Shown: piece by piece, positions 1-6,761 of the stretch | How the letters are laid out: every line of letters begins with the position of its first letter | Position numbering within the stretch: the first letter of the stretch is position 1 | Assembly: GCA_964572965.1 (NCBI GenBank) | Contig: CAZNHL010000023.1 | Span: 1-52,591 of the forward strand | DNA: 52,591 bases | Origin: CAZNHL01 sp964572965 | Lineage (GTDB): Bacteria; Bacteroidota; Bacteroidia; Cytophagales; UBA9547 | Direction of reading: 5' to 3' | The notes under the pieces: model-generated | Database searches by the model: none | What the model was told of the DNA's origin: nothing | The model's input: the letters and a program-made list of their open reading frames with translations, nothing else | Position numbers and translations under genes: made by a program

Positions 1-480
1 TTGAAAAAAACTAAAGTAGGAGATTTAATATTGCCTATTGCCGCCATTCGTGGCGAAGGTACGAGTGATGATTACCTACCTGCTGAAGTACCTTCACTCC
101 CGTCTTTCAGATTACAGAGAGCGGTTTCTTCTACTATTAAAAAACATGAAAAGGATTATTGGACAGGTACTGTTTACACAACCAACCGTCGGGTATGGGA
201 ACATGATGAACAATTTAAAGAATATCTGAAAGATATCAGGGCGATGGCTATTGATATGGAAACGGCTACCATCTTTGTTGTTGGTTTTGTGAATAGTATC
301 CCTCATGGTGCTTTACTGCTGGTTTCAGACAACCCAATGACACCTGACGGTGTAAAAACGTCTGAAAGCGATAAAAAAGTCACCACCGATTATGTTACCA
401 TGCATCTTGATATAGGTATTGACTCTCTTAAGGAGCTTGCCCAGTCTGGTGAATCTGTTAAACACCTGATTTTTGAATAA
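1..480 (+). CDS. amn: AMP nucleosidase, C-terminal part (5' end outside the window)
   Basis: The visible 159 residues match the C-terminal half of the Bacteroidota AMP nucleosidase, a phosphorylase-fold enzyme that hydrolyses AMP to adenine and ribose-5-phosphate. The nucleoside-phosphorylase signature AIDMETATIF lies near residue 83. It supplies the Met-Glu pair that contacts the ribose in this superfamily, and LLVSDNP follows it. The reading frame is open to the first base, so the real start is upstream and the gene is cut by the window edge, not broken. The stop codon abuts a bidirectional terminator shared with the convergent pdhB. Alternative: another purine nucleoside phosphorylase-like enzyme, but the DNPMTPDGVKTSESD stretch is typical of Amn. 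Confidence 0.85.
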   Translation: MKKTKVGDLILPIAAIRGEGTSDDYLPAEVPSLPSFRLQRAVSSTIKKHEKDYWTGTVYTTNRRVWEHDEQFKEYLKDIRAMAIDMETATIFVVGFVNSIPHGALLLVSDNPMTPDGVKTSESDKKVTTDYVTMHLDIGIDSLKELAQSGESVKHLIFE

Positions 481-522
481 AAATAAAAAGGCTCTGAAGT
501 TATCTTCAGAGCCTTTTTATTT
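481..522. terminator. bidirectional intrinsic terminator between amn and pdhB
   Basis: A perfect 19-bp inverted repeat starts right after the amn stop codon. The arms are 481-499 and 504-522 with a TTAT loop. The GC-rich core GGCTCTGAAG is flanked by an A-tract on one side and a T-tract on the other, so it can terminate both convergent genes. Confidence 0.9.
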
Positions 523-538
523 TTAGATCTTTAAAAGC

Positions 539-1516
539 TTATTTATACATTACCTGTTTCACAGCCTTTACTGTTTTATCAACATTTGGCAGGATAACAT
601 CAATCAATGTTGGTGCATATGGCAATGGCAAATCTGCACTGTTTACACGTATTACCGGAGCATCCAGATAATCAAAAGCAAAACGCTGTACGTGATAAGC
701 TATTTCAGAAGAAATAGCCGCTAATGGCCATGCTTCTTCTACAACTACCAGACGATTGGTTTTCTTTACAGAATCAACGATTGTTTTATAATCAATAGGA
801 CGAACTGTACGTAAGTCAATTACTTCAGCAGAAATACCTTCTTTTGCTAATTCATCAGCAGCAGCATAAGCCACTTTCATCATTTTACCGAAAGAAACGA
901 TAGTTACATCAGTACCTGTTCTTCTAATTTCAGCAACTCCGATCGGAAGAATGAATTCCCCTTCAGGAACAGGTCCTTTATCTCCATACATTAACTCTGA
1001 TTCCATGAAAATTACAGGATCATTGTCGCGAATAGAAGCTTTCAGCAAGCCTTTTGCACTAGCAGGATCAGAAGGAACTACAACTTTCAACCCAGGAGTG
1101 TTAGCATACCAGCTTTCAAAGTTCTGAGAGTGTTGAGAACTCAACATACCAGCATTACCCGTTGGGCCACGGAAAACTGCAGGACAAGAATACTGCCCAC
1201 CAGACATTGACATTACTTTAGCTGCACCATTGATAATCTGATCAATTGCAACTAAAGAGAAGTTAAAAGTCATGAACTCAATAATCGGACGAAGTCCATT
1301 CATTGCAGCACCAATACCGATACCGGCAAAACCAAGCTCAGCAATTGGAGTATCTATCACACGCTCAGGGCCGAATTCATCCAGCATACCCTGGCTCACT
1401 TTATAGGCACCATTATATTCAGCCACTTCCTCACCCATTAAGAAGATACTTGCGTCACGACGCATCTCTTCATTCATTGCTTCTCTAAGGGCTTCACGAA
1501 ACTGTATTTCTCTCAT
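539..1516 (-). CDS. pdhB: pyruvate dehydrogenase E1 component, beta subunit
   Basis: The 325-residue product is a standard-length E1-beta subunit of the pyruvate dehydrogenase complex. With E1-alpha it uses thiamine diphosphate to decarboxylate pyruvate and acylate the lipoyl group of E2. Residues 1-180 form the transketolase-like pyrimidine-binding domain, with MGEEV near 27 and the cofactor-activating Glu in DTPIAELGF near 60. The family motif HSQNFESWYANTPGLKVV lies near 130. The rest is the transketolase C-terminal domain. E1-alpha and E2 are not in the window. The branched-chain 2-oxoacid homologue is the main alternative, but the N-terminus and the EEVAEYNGAYKVSQG stretch fit pyruvate dehydrogenase. 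The ATG follows a plausible promoter by about 25 bases. Confidence 0.92.
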   Translation of the reverse strand: MREIQFREALREAMNEEMRRDASIFLMGEEVAEYNGAYKVSQGMLDEFGPERVIDTPIAELGFAGIGIGAAMNGLRPIIEFMTFNFSLVAIDQIINGAAKVMSMSGGQYSCPAVFRGPTGNAGMLSSQHSQNFESWYANTPGLKVVVPSDPASAKGLLKASIRDNDPVIFMESELMYGDKGPVPEGEFILPIGVAEIRRTGTDVTIVSFGKMMKVAYAAADELAKEGISAEVIDLRTVRPIDYKTIVDSVKKTNRLVVVEEAWPLAAISSEIAYHVQRFAFDYLDAPVIRVNSADLPLPYAPTLIDVILPNVDKTVKAVKQVMYK

Positions 1517-1544
1517 GTCTTTAAAAGTTCTTTTTTCGGGTCTG

Positions 1545-1574
1545 TAAAATTAAAAATTTAATCGCAAATCACAA
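1545..1574 (-). promoter_or_regulatory. putative promoter of pdhB
   Basis: Read on the minus strand, TTG (1574-1572) is followed after 19 bases by TAATTTTA (1552-1545). This is one mismatch from the Bacteroidota -7 consensus TAnnTTTG, at standard spacing. It predicts a leader of roughly 25 bases before the pdhB ATG at 1516. Confidence 0.4.
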
Positions 1575-1655
1575 GAGATAAATGAGATGTGAGGTGTGAG
1601 AATTTAGATAAGAGACGTTATTTTTTCCCTATAACAATCATTCGCCATTAAAACA

Positions 1656-1690
1656 AAAAGAGTTCCGCTCTAGGAACGGAACTCTTTATT
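1656..1690 (-). terminator. intrinsic terminator downstream of the OmpA-like/TPR lipoprotein gene
   Basis: Perfect 11-bp arms at 1657-1667 and 1677-1687 (core AGAGTTCCG) with a 9-base loop. On the minus strand the hairpin is followed by TTTTTGTTTT. It lies just after the stop at 1708 and separates that gene from pdhB. Confidence 0.8.
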
Positions 1691-1707
1691 TTATGAATAA
1701 GAATATC

Positions 1708-3513
1708 TTACTTCACTGCTGCTTTGAATGCAGGGTTTTCCCAGTACTGAAGGAATTCCAAATCATCCAATGCCTTTGCACGCAAAGTATCATCTAACTG
1801 AATGGCCTTTTGTAAACGAGCAGCAACAAGATCAGCATTTTGTTGTCTTGCACCTACTAGTGCACCACCATAATATGCTACAGCAAGATTTGGATTAGCA
1901 GTTGTTGCTTCATCAAATTTCACTTTTGCTTTATCGTAGTCTTTTTTCAACAAATAAGTCAAACCTAAGTTGTAGATAACATCTGCATCATCAAGTTTAG
2001 CGTTATTGAAATCAGCAACAGCAGCATCATATTTTGCTGTTTTAACTTCGATTACAGCTTTGATACCATTAACACCTTTTTTGATGTCTTCATCTGTAGA
2101 TAAAGAAGTAGCTTTTTCAACTGCCGCATATACATCTTCTCTCTGATTTTTCAACTCATAAACAGTAGCAAGGTTAGCATAAACATTAGCAGTTTCTTGT
2201 TTCTGTTTAGCAAGGTTCAATTGAGCCAAAGCATTATCTACAAATTTAGCAGCTTCCTTAGGATCAGCTTGTTTTTTAGCCTGCTCAAGGTAAACGGCAG
2301 CTAAGTTATTATGAGACTGCCAAGTATCATTTTTCTTAGTAGCAGCAGTGTATATTTTCTCTTTTTCAGTCCAATCAGGAGTCAAAGTAGCAGCATACAT
2401 CAATTCTGCATCAGTCAAAGTATCTGCTTTAACAGATCCGTTAGCTACGCCTGTAGCCAAAACAGAAATCTGAGCGTCTGTTTTCTTAGGTTTAACTGTC
2501 AGAACTTCTGTAGTAGCATTTCTCAAAGCAGGATAAATGCTTTTTACTACATACTTATAAGATTTCAATTTTTGCAATTGAAGTTCTTTCTGATTAAAAT
2601 CACCAGGATAGTTGTTAACAACATCCAAGATCTCATTTTTATCAGCTTCAGTCAATTTGCCGGAAGCATCAGCTGCCAAAGCAGTTTTAAATGCAGACCA
2701 GTCATCAACTACTGCTTTCAATACGAAAGAGATAGAATCAGCAGTACCTTTATTGTACTTATACTTCTTCATTGTTTCTCTATAGTACTTTTCAACAGTT
2801 TTAGCACGATCGTTAGACAAAGCAGTGTTTACACGCTCAGCACCTTCAGGAGAGTGAGTACCGGTGATAGTAACTGTACGAGTAACGTTCTTTTTAGCGA
2901 TGAATGCTTCAAGGGCTTTACCCTGTGCACCTTTCAATTCAGTTTTCTCCAATTTAGAAGAAGCTTTTTTGAAAGTAAAACCTACGTTAGTCGGCTCTAA
3001 TTCTTCTTTGTTATTATATCCGTGATCAGCATAGCTGATGTAGTAAACATTTTTTACAGAACGGGAAGTAGTGACAATACCTTTTGCAACAGGCAACCAG
3101 TCAGTAGTCTTAGACTTAGATTTTGAAGCGTTGTAGGCTGTACCTTGAAGCTTCAAATCCCCTTTTTTCAAATTATCATTGTATGCAAATGAGAAACTCT
3201 TTGCCAATTTAGGCTGTTCTTTCTTCGCATTAGGAAACTCTGTAGACTTAAATTCAATATCTCCTAACTCAACAGTTTGGCTTGGAGCTACATACTGATT
3301 CTTCAATACATAAAACTTATTCTTCTTAAGAAGTTTCACTGGAAGAACAGCTGAAATTTCATAACGAACTGTATCACCGTGTAATTCAAGAGGAGAAGGT
3401 GTTACAGTCAATTGTTGTTCCTTAGCTAACTTAACCATTTTATTTAACGAACAACCGGAACCCGCTGCTGTTAACGCCAATAATGCTAAGAAATAAAATT
3501 TAGGTTTTCTCAT
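1708..3513 (-). CDS. OmpA-like / TPR outer-membrane lipoprotein of unknown function
   Basis: The 601-residue protein has a lipoprotein signal with the lipobox Cys at residue 21 (LTAAGSGC). The middle (about 205-250) has an OmpA-like stretch, GTHSPEGAERVNTALSNDRA. It resembles the peptidoglycan-binding loop pattern of OmpA C-terminal domains (a G-D/S-G-AE-N-LS-RA series) but is diverged. Residues about 380-600 form several tetratricopeptide repeats (for example NLAAVYLEQAKK, YNLGLTYLLKKDYDKA), ending near the C-terminus. Such lipoproteins are common in Bacteroidota envelopes and probably act as a scaffold between outer membrane and peptidoglycan; this is inference. The gene is monocistronic: its own promoter sits about 30 bases upstream and a terminator follows directly. 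Confidence 0.75.
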   Translation of the reverse strand: MRKPKFYFLALLALTAAGSGCSLNKMVKLAKEQQLTVTPSPLELHGDTVRYEISAVLPVKLLKKNKFYVLKNQYVAPSQTVELGDIEFKSTEFPNAKKEQPKLAKSFSFAYNDNLKKGDLKLQGTAYNASKSKSKTTDWLPVAKGIVTTSRSVKNVYYISYADHGYNNKEELEPTNVGFTFKKASSKLEKTELKGAQGKALEAFIAKKNVTRTVTITGTHSPEGAERVNTALSNDRAKTVEKYYRETMKKYKYNKGTADSISFVLKAVVDDWSAFKTALAADASGKLTEADKNEILDVVNNYPGDFNQKELQLQKLKSYKYVVKSIYPALRNATTEVLTVKPKKTDAQISVLATGVANGSVKADTLTDAELMYAATLTPDWTEKEKIYTAATKKNDTWQSHNNLAAVYLEQAKKQADPKEAAKFVDNALAQLNLAKQKQETANVYANLATVYELKNQREDVYAAVEKATSLSTDEDIKKGVNGIKAVIEVKTAKYDAAVADFNNAKLDDADVIYNLGLTYLLKKDYDKAKVKFDEATTANPNLAVAYYGGALVGARQQNADLVAARLQKAIQLDDTLRAKALDDLEFLQYWENPAFKAAVK

Positions 3514-3543
3514 TTGTTCAAAATTTAAAAATTCTGTTATGTG

Positions 3544-3574
3544 CGAAAGTATTACAATATTTTAACCTGTGCAA
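3544..3574 (-). promoter_or_regulatory. putative promoter of the OmpA-like/TPR lipoprotein gene
   Basis: On the minus strand TTG (3574-3572), 20 bases, then TACTTTCG (3551-3544), one mismatch from TAnnTTTG. It predicts a leader of about 25 bases before the ATG at 3513. Confidence 0.5.
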
Positions 3575-3961
3575 TAGGGAAAATTATGATTTGATTTTAA
3601 AATATTCACTCAATATAGATAATTGGAAGTACAACACGAATTATTTCAGTAATAGTTTTCCGCTAAACATGCTATTTGGAAAAATTATAATCTCTCTTAA
3701 AATGACAATCCAGAAAACCTGCTTTTTTATTTACCTACTTATAGAATCCCAGTGTTTAAACCTATATTATTACAATTGCCTATTATGATTAAATATCATA
3801 CCAAAAATACTCATTCAAAGTTTAAACGTCAAATATTAATCTCCTCTACCTGTTTACCTTAAACCGTCATTATGAAATGCCGAATAATTACCCAATATGT
3901 AGAATAACGCGCAACAGTATTCTACAATACAAATTATCTTTTTGTTATTTTTAAAAAGCGC

Positions 3962-3992
3962 TTCTGACACTTTAAGTTTTTTTGTATATTTG
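3962..3992 (+). promoter_or_regulatory. promoter of the PspC-like gene
   Basis: TATATTTG at 3985-3992 matches the Bacteroidota -7 consensus TAnnTTTG exactly. A TTC at 3962-3964 lies 20 bases upstream in the -33 position. Transcription would start around 3998, leaving a very short leader before ATG 4010. Confidence 0.55.
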
Positions 3993-4009
3993 GCGAAACA
4001 GTTTTGGAA

Positions 4010-4228
4010 ATGAGGAGATTACAAGCGATTTTAGAATTCCAGACATTTGGCGTTTGCACCAAACTTGGTGAGATTTTGGGCCTTGCATCTGGTTCTATCA
4101 GAATGACATTTATTTATCTTTCATTCTTTACATTTGGCTCTCCTATTATTATTTATTTTGCTCTGGCATTTATTATGGACATGCGCAGGCATTATCGGAG
4201 AAAAAGAAGTACTGTCTGGGATGTTTAA
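4010..4228 (+). CDS. small PspC-domain-like membrane protein
   Basis: A 72-residue protein starting MRRLQAILEF. It has a PspC-like arrangement: a cytoplasmic Gly-containing segment (FGVCTKLGEILGLASGSIR, about residues 14-32), then one strong hydrophobic helix (about 33-57), then a basic tail RRHYRRKRS. PspC-family proteins are stress-related inner-membrane proteins; here the function is unknown. A TTG two codons upstream (4004) is also in frame. I prefer ATG 4010 because the exact TAnnTTTG box at 3985-3992 puts the transcription start only a few bases before 4004. The gene ends just before a long palindromic terminator. Confidence 0.65.
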   Translation: MRRLQAILEFQTFGVCTKLGEILGLASGSIRMTFIYLSFFTFGSPIIIYFALAFIMDMRRHYRRKRSTVWDV

Positions 4229-4237
4229 TATCTTCAT

Positions 4238-4293
4238 AAATTCAATAAAAAAGGTGCCTGATTTATAAATCAGGCACCTTTTTTATTGAATTT
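4238..4293. terminator. bidirectional terminator, perfect 56-bp palindrome
   Basis: Positions 4238-4264 and 4267-4293 are perfect reverse complements, and the central AT is itself self-complementary, so the whole 56 bp reads the same on both strands. The core GGTGCCTGATTT is flanked by A6 and T6. It lies between the convergent PspC-like gene and doxX and can stop both. Confidence 0.9.
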
Positions 4294-4300
4294 CAAATTT

Positions 4301-4768
4301 CTACAGACTCAAATCATTCCCATTTTTATAAGTATTATGAGTCTCTCCATCCGGGTGTGTGTTCATATAATTATCAAAGGACATACCACCACCACCTGTA
4401 GCATAGACATATATACTCAATAGCAATGTAATCAAGGCTAAGAAAAAGTCTCCGTTCACCCCTGAATTACCTGCTACGAAAACCAATGCTCCAATTAAAA
4501 TAGGAACCTGGCACGCTACAGAAAACCGTGTTAATACACCAAAAATAATCATTAGTCCTCCTGCAAGGTGGGACATAACCACTAAATGTAGTAGCATAAA
4601 ATGCGAAAAACCCATTTCTGCATTTGAAATGTATCCGTAAAACGAGGAATTGTCTTGTAAAAAGAATGCTCCTTTTCCAAGTATCACTAAACCTAGGATA
4701 ACCCTTAGGATGCCATTCACATATGACACTCCACCGGTTTTTTTCTGAATAATTGGGATTGTAGCCAT
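4301..4768 (-). CDS. DoxX family membrane protein
   Basis: The 155-residue protein has four predicted membrane helices (about residues 18-36, 55-78, 84-105, 108-127), the layout of the DoxX family. Recognisable pieces are the N-terminal RVILGLVILGKGAFF and the central HLAGGLMIIFGVLTRFS. DoxX proteins are small integral membrane proteins tied to redox or thiol-stress systems in some bacteria; the substrate is not known here. The tail after residue 130 is hydrophilic. It lies 69 bases downstream of an AraC-type regulator on the same strand, so the two may be cotranscribed and the regulator may control it; this is inference. Confidence 0.8.
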   Translation of the reverse strand: MATIPIIQKKTGGVSYVNGILRVILGLVILGKGAFFLQDNSSFYGYISNAEMGFSHFMLLHLVVMSHLAGGLMIIFGVLTRFSVACQVPILIGALVFVAGNSGVNGDFFLALITLLLSIYVYATGGGGMSFDNYMNTHPDGETHNTYKNGNDLSL

Positions 4769-4837
4769 AGTAACGTTTTTACATAAGTGTACGCTGGCTA
4801 TAAATAAAAGGGTTCAATTAGCAAAAGATATCAAGGC

Positions 4838-5710
4838 CTAGCACTGCTTTCTGTATTCTAACGGAGCTAAACCTGTATGCTTTTTGAAAAATTTACTAAA
4901 ATAAGACTGATCCTGGAAATTAAAATGATTTGAAACCTCAGTAACAGGCAATTCTGTATGTTTCAATAAGCGTTTAACTTCTAGAACCACCTTTTGGTCA
5001 ATTTGTGATGAAGCAGTGAGCCCTGTATACTGCTTTACTGTTTCATTCAGATGATTGGGGGTTACTGCTAACAGATCCGCAAAACCTTTTACTCCGATAT
5101 TTTCCAGATACTTCTCATCAATGAGCTGTTTAAAGCGCTTAACAAGCATCTTTCCTTTTTGTGTTTTTTCTGTATTGACAATCGGATAGAATCGCTTGCA
5201 GTAAGCTAAAATAATATCCAGTAAAGCTGCTACAATCCGTGCAGAATCTGCCAGCCCGGCTTCCGACTCCTTTACCCCTTGTTTAAACAGATCAGTAAAC
5301 AGAGAGACCTGATCTTCTTTCAGCAACAATGGGGGTGTATCGTTGGTCAGATCATAAAAAAAAGGCAGCTCCAATATGGCATTCCTATTCTGTTTATTAA
5401 AAAGATAGAAATCAGCCGTGAAAAGAAAAATATACCCGAACACATCTTTTGAGAGTTCGATCGTATGAATCTGTCCGGGAGAAAGAAAAAAAATCGTATT
5501 GGGTTTTATCTCATAAGTCTTGTCATCAATTACATGAAAACCACTTCCCTGAGTCAAAAAAAGCACTTCATAGAAATCATGCCGATGAGGGTAAATTACA
5601 TGAAAGTGACGATTGGCATCAAATACTTCAACCTGAAAATTGGTCGTAAGCCCCGCCTCATTCCGGTGGAATTTTTCAATACTATAAACAGGAATTGAAG
5701 CTTGTTTCAT
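4838..5710 (-). CDS. AraC family transcriptional regulator with cupin sensor domain
   Basis: A 290-residue one-component regulator. Residues about 20-150 form a cupin-type ligand-binding domain with the characteristic HRHDFYEVLFLTQGSG and LSPGQIHTIEL motifs. Residues about 190-288 carry the paired helix-turn-helix DNA-binding domain, with FADLLAVTPNHLNETVKQ in the first and QDQSYFSKFFKKHTGLAPLEYR in the second. The domain order and length are typical of AraC/XylS proteins that bind sugars or small aromatics. The ligand cannot be told from sequence. The next gene downstream on the same strand is doxX, a possible target. The start follows a terminator for the ilv operon. Confidence 0.88.
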   Translation of the reverse strand: MKQASIPVYSIEKFHRNEAGLTTNFQVEVFDANRHFHVIYPHRHDFYEVLFLTQGSGFHVIDDKTYEIKPNTIFFLSPGQIHTIELSKDVFGYIFLFTADFYLFNKQNRNAILELPFFYDLTNDTPPLLLKEDQVSLFTDLFKQGVKESEAGLADSARIVAALLDIILAYCKRFYPIVNTEKTQKGKMLVKRFKQLIDEKYLENIGVKGFADLLAVTPNHLNETVKQYTGLTASSQIDQKVVLEVKRLLKHTELPVTEVSNHFNFQDQSYFSKFFKKHTGLAPLEYRKQC

Positions 5711-5751
5711 ACTGCCATCAAAATACTAAATACTTGTACCCACAAAAGAAA

Positions 5752-5777
5752 AGCCTCGAATACTATTATTCGAGGCT
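5752..5777 (-). terminator. intrinsic terminator of the ilvDB operon
   Basis: Perfect 11-bp arms at 5752-5762 and 5767-5777 (AGCCTCGAATA) with a CTAT loop. On the minus strand it is followed by TTTTCTTTT. It lies 20 bases after the last operon gene (stop at 5798) and before the AraC regulator. Confidence 0.85.
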
Positions 5778-5797
5778 CTATATTTACAGTATCTGAA

Positions 5798-6523
5798 CTA
5801 TTTAAAGATATTATATTTTATAATACAGTAGATTGCTCTAAAGCCGTCTCTCCAGCCAATCTTTTTGCCTTCTTCGTAAGTCCTTCCGTAATATGAAATT
5901 CCAATTTCATAAATTCTGATTTTCGGAACTCTTGCAATTTTGGCCGTCACTTCCGGTTCAAAACCAAACCTCTTTTCTTCCAGCTTAATTTCCTGAATCA
6001 TTTTGGTATTGAAGAGCTTGTAACAAGTTTCCATATCTGTCAGATTCAGATTAGTAAGTGCATTAGACATAAATGTCAACAACTTATTACCGATAGTATG
6101 CCAGAAGAACAAAATCCGATGTGGATTAGCGCCTGCAAAACGAGAGCCGTAAACAACATCGGCAAATCCACTCACTACAGGCTTCAGCATGTCATTATAC
6201 TCTTCCGGATCATATTCTAAATCCGCATCCTGTATTATAAGGTATTCTCCGGTTGCTTTGCTGATTCCTGTGTGTAAAGCAGCACCTTTACCTTTATTCA
6301 CCTCATGTTTAAAATACTGAATATTGAGCTCAGGATTTTCTGATTTATATTTCAGAATAGCTTCTTCAGTCTGATCTTTGGAACAATCATTTACAATGAT
6401 CACCTCCTTTTGAATATCATTGATCAGCTTAACAGCTTTCACTTTATTCAGAATAAAATGAATAGTAGCTGCTTCATTATAAGCAGGAATGACAATCGAT
6501 AGCTTTGTAATGATTTGTGTCAT
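5798..6523 (-). CDS. family 2 glycosyltransferase (dolichyl-phosphate mannosyltransferase-like)
   Basis: A 241-residue GT-A glycosyltransferase without obvious membrane helices. Near the N-terminus SIVIPAYNEAATI starts the nucleotide-sugar fold; NDCSKDQTEE and NKGKGAALHTGI follow; IIQDADLEYDPEEY (near 96-109) holds the metal-binding DxD-type acidic cluster. This pattern fits the group that transfers a sugar from a nucleotide sugar to a polyprenyl phosphate. It lies 4 bases after the ACT-domain subunit gene and is followed by a terminator, so it is cotranscribed with ilv genes. That is odd, since no biochemical link is obvious. Donor and acceptor are unknown. Confidence 0.85.
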   Translation of the reverse strand: MTQIITKLSIVIPAYNEAATIHFILNKVKAVKLINDIQKEVIIVNDCSKDQTEEAILKYKSENPELNIQYFKHEVNKGKGAALHTGISKATGEYLIIQDADLEYDPEEYNDMLKPVVSGFADVVYGSRFAGANPHRILFFWHTIGNKLLTFMSNALTNLNLTDMETCYKLFNTKMIQEIKLEEKRFGFEPEVTAKIARVPKIRIYEIGISYYGRTYEEGKKIGWRDGFRAIYCIIKYNIFK

Positions 6524-6527
6524 TTAA

Positions 6528-6761
6528 TTATCCTAAAACTTCGATTGTATTAATATCTTCTAAACGAATCAGGTTTTTGTAAATACGGTTCGTATTTACT
6601 TCATCTTCTTCAAACCTAACTTTACAAACAGCAGTAAGGTTGTCTACTTTATCATAAGTCAGACTTTCTATCAGCATACCTCTCTTGCGAAATGGCATCA
6701 TGATACGATCAAGAGACTCCGGTGTATGGCTACAGTTTATTAACCAATAATTTTTCTGCAT
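6528..6761 (-). CDS. ilvN: short ACT-domain acetolactate synthase regulatory subunit (IlvM/IlvN-like)
   Basis: This 77-residue protein is a single ACT domain. The stretch HTPESLDRIMMPFRKRGM resembles the start of acetolactate synthase small subunits, which bind branched-chain amino acids and activate or inhibit the catalytic subunit. It is much shorter than the two-domain (about 160-190 residue) IlvN/IlvH proteins and closer in size to enterobacterial IlvM. Its ATG lies inside the 3' end of ilvB, with a 32-bp overlap in another frame, indicating translational coupling and supporting a complex with IlvB. Whether it still senses valine cannot be seen. The role is well supported by context; the exact subtype is less certain. 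Confidence 0.8.
   Translation of the reverse strand: MQKNYWLINCSHTPESLDRIMMPFRKRGMLIESLTYDKVDNLTAVCKVRFEEDEVNTNRIYKNLIRLEDINTIEVLG

Larger units (their letters stand above)
3514..4003. other. AT-rich divergent intergenic region without a gene
   Basis: This stretch separates two divergent genes. It holds the promoter of the leftward lipoprotein gene near 3544-3574 and that of the rightward PspC-like gene near 3962-3992. The AT-rich middle has a short open frame at 3591-3788 whose composition (Asn/Ile/Tyr/Phe-rich, no domain) does not look like a real protein. I see no RNA gene here. Confidence 0.6.

Noticed and set aside
2311..3000. 229-codon open frame opposite the OmpA-like/TPR lipoprotein gene
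   Set aside because: It is antisense to a clear gene, is very rich in Ser, Phe and Cys, and has no domain. It is a shadow of the coding strand's codon bias.
3591..3788. 65-codon frame in the 3514-4003 intergenic region
   Set aside because: Composition of a random AT-rich frame; no promoter, no conserved motif.
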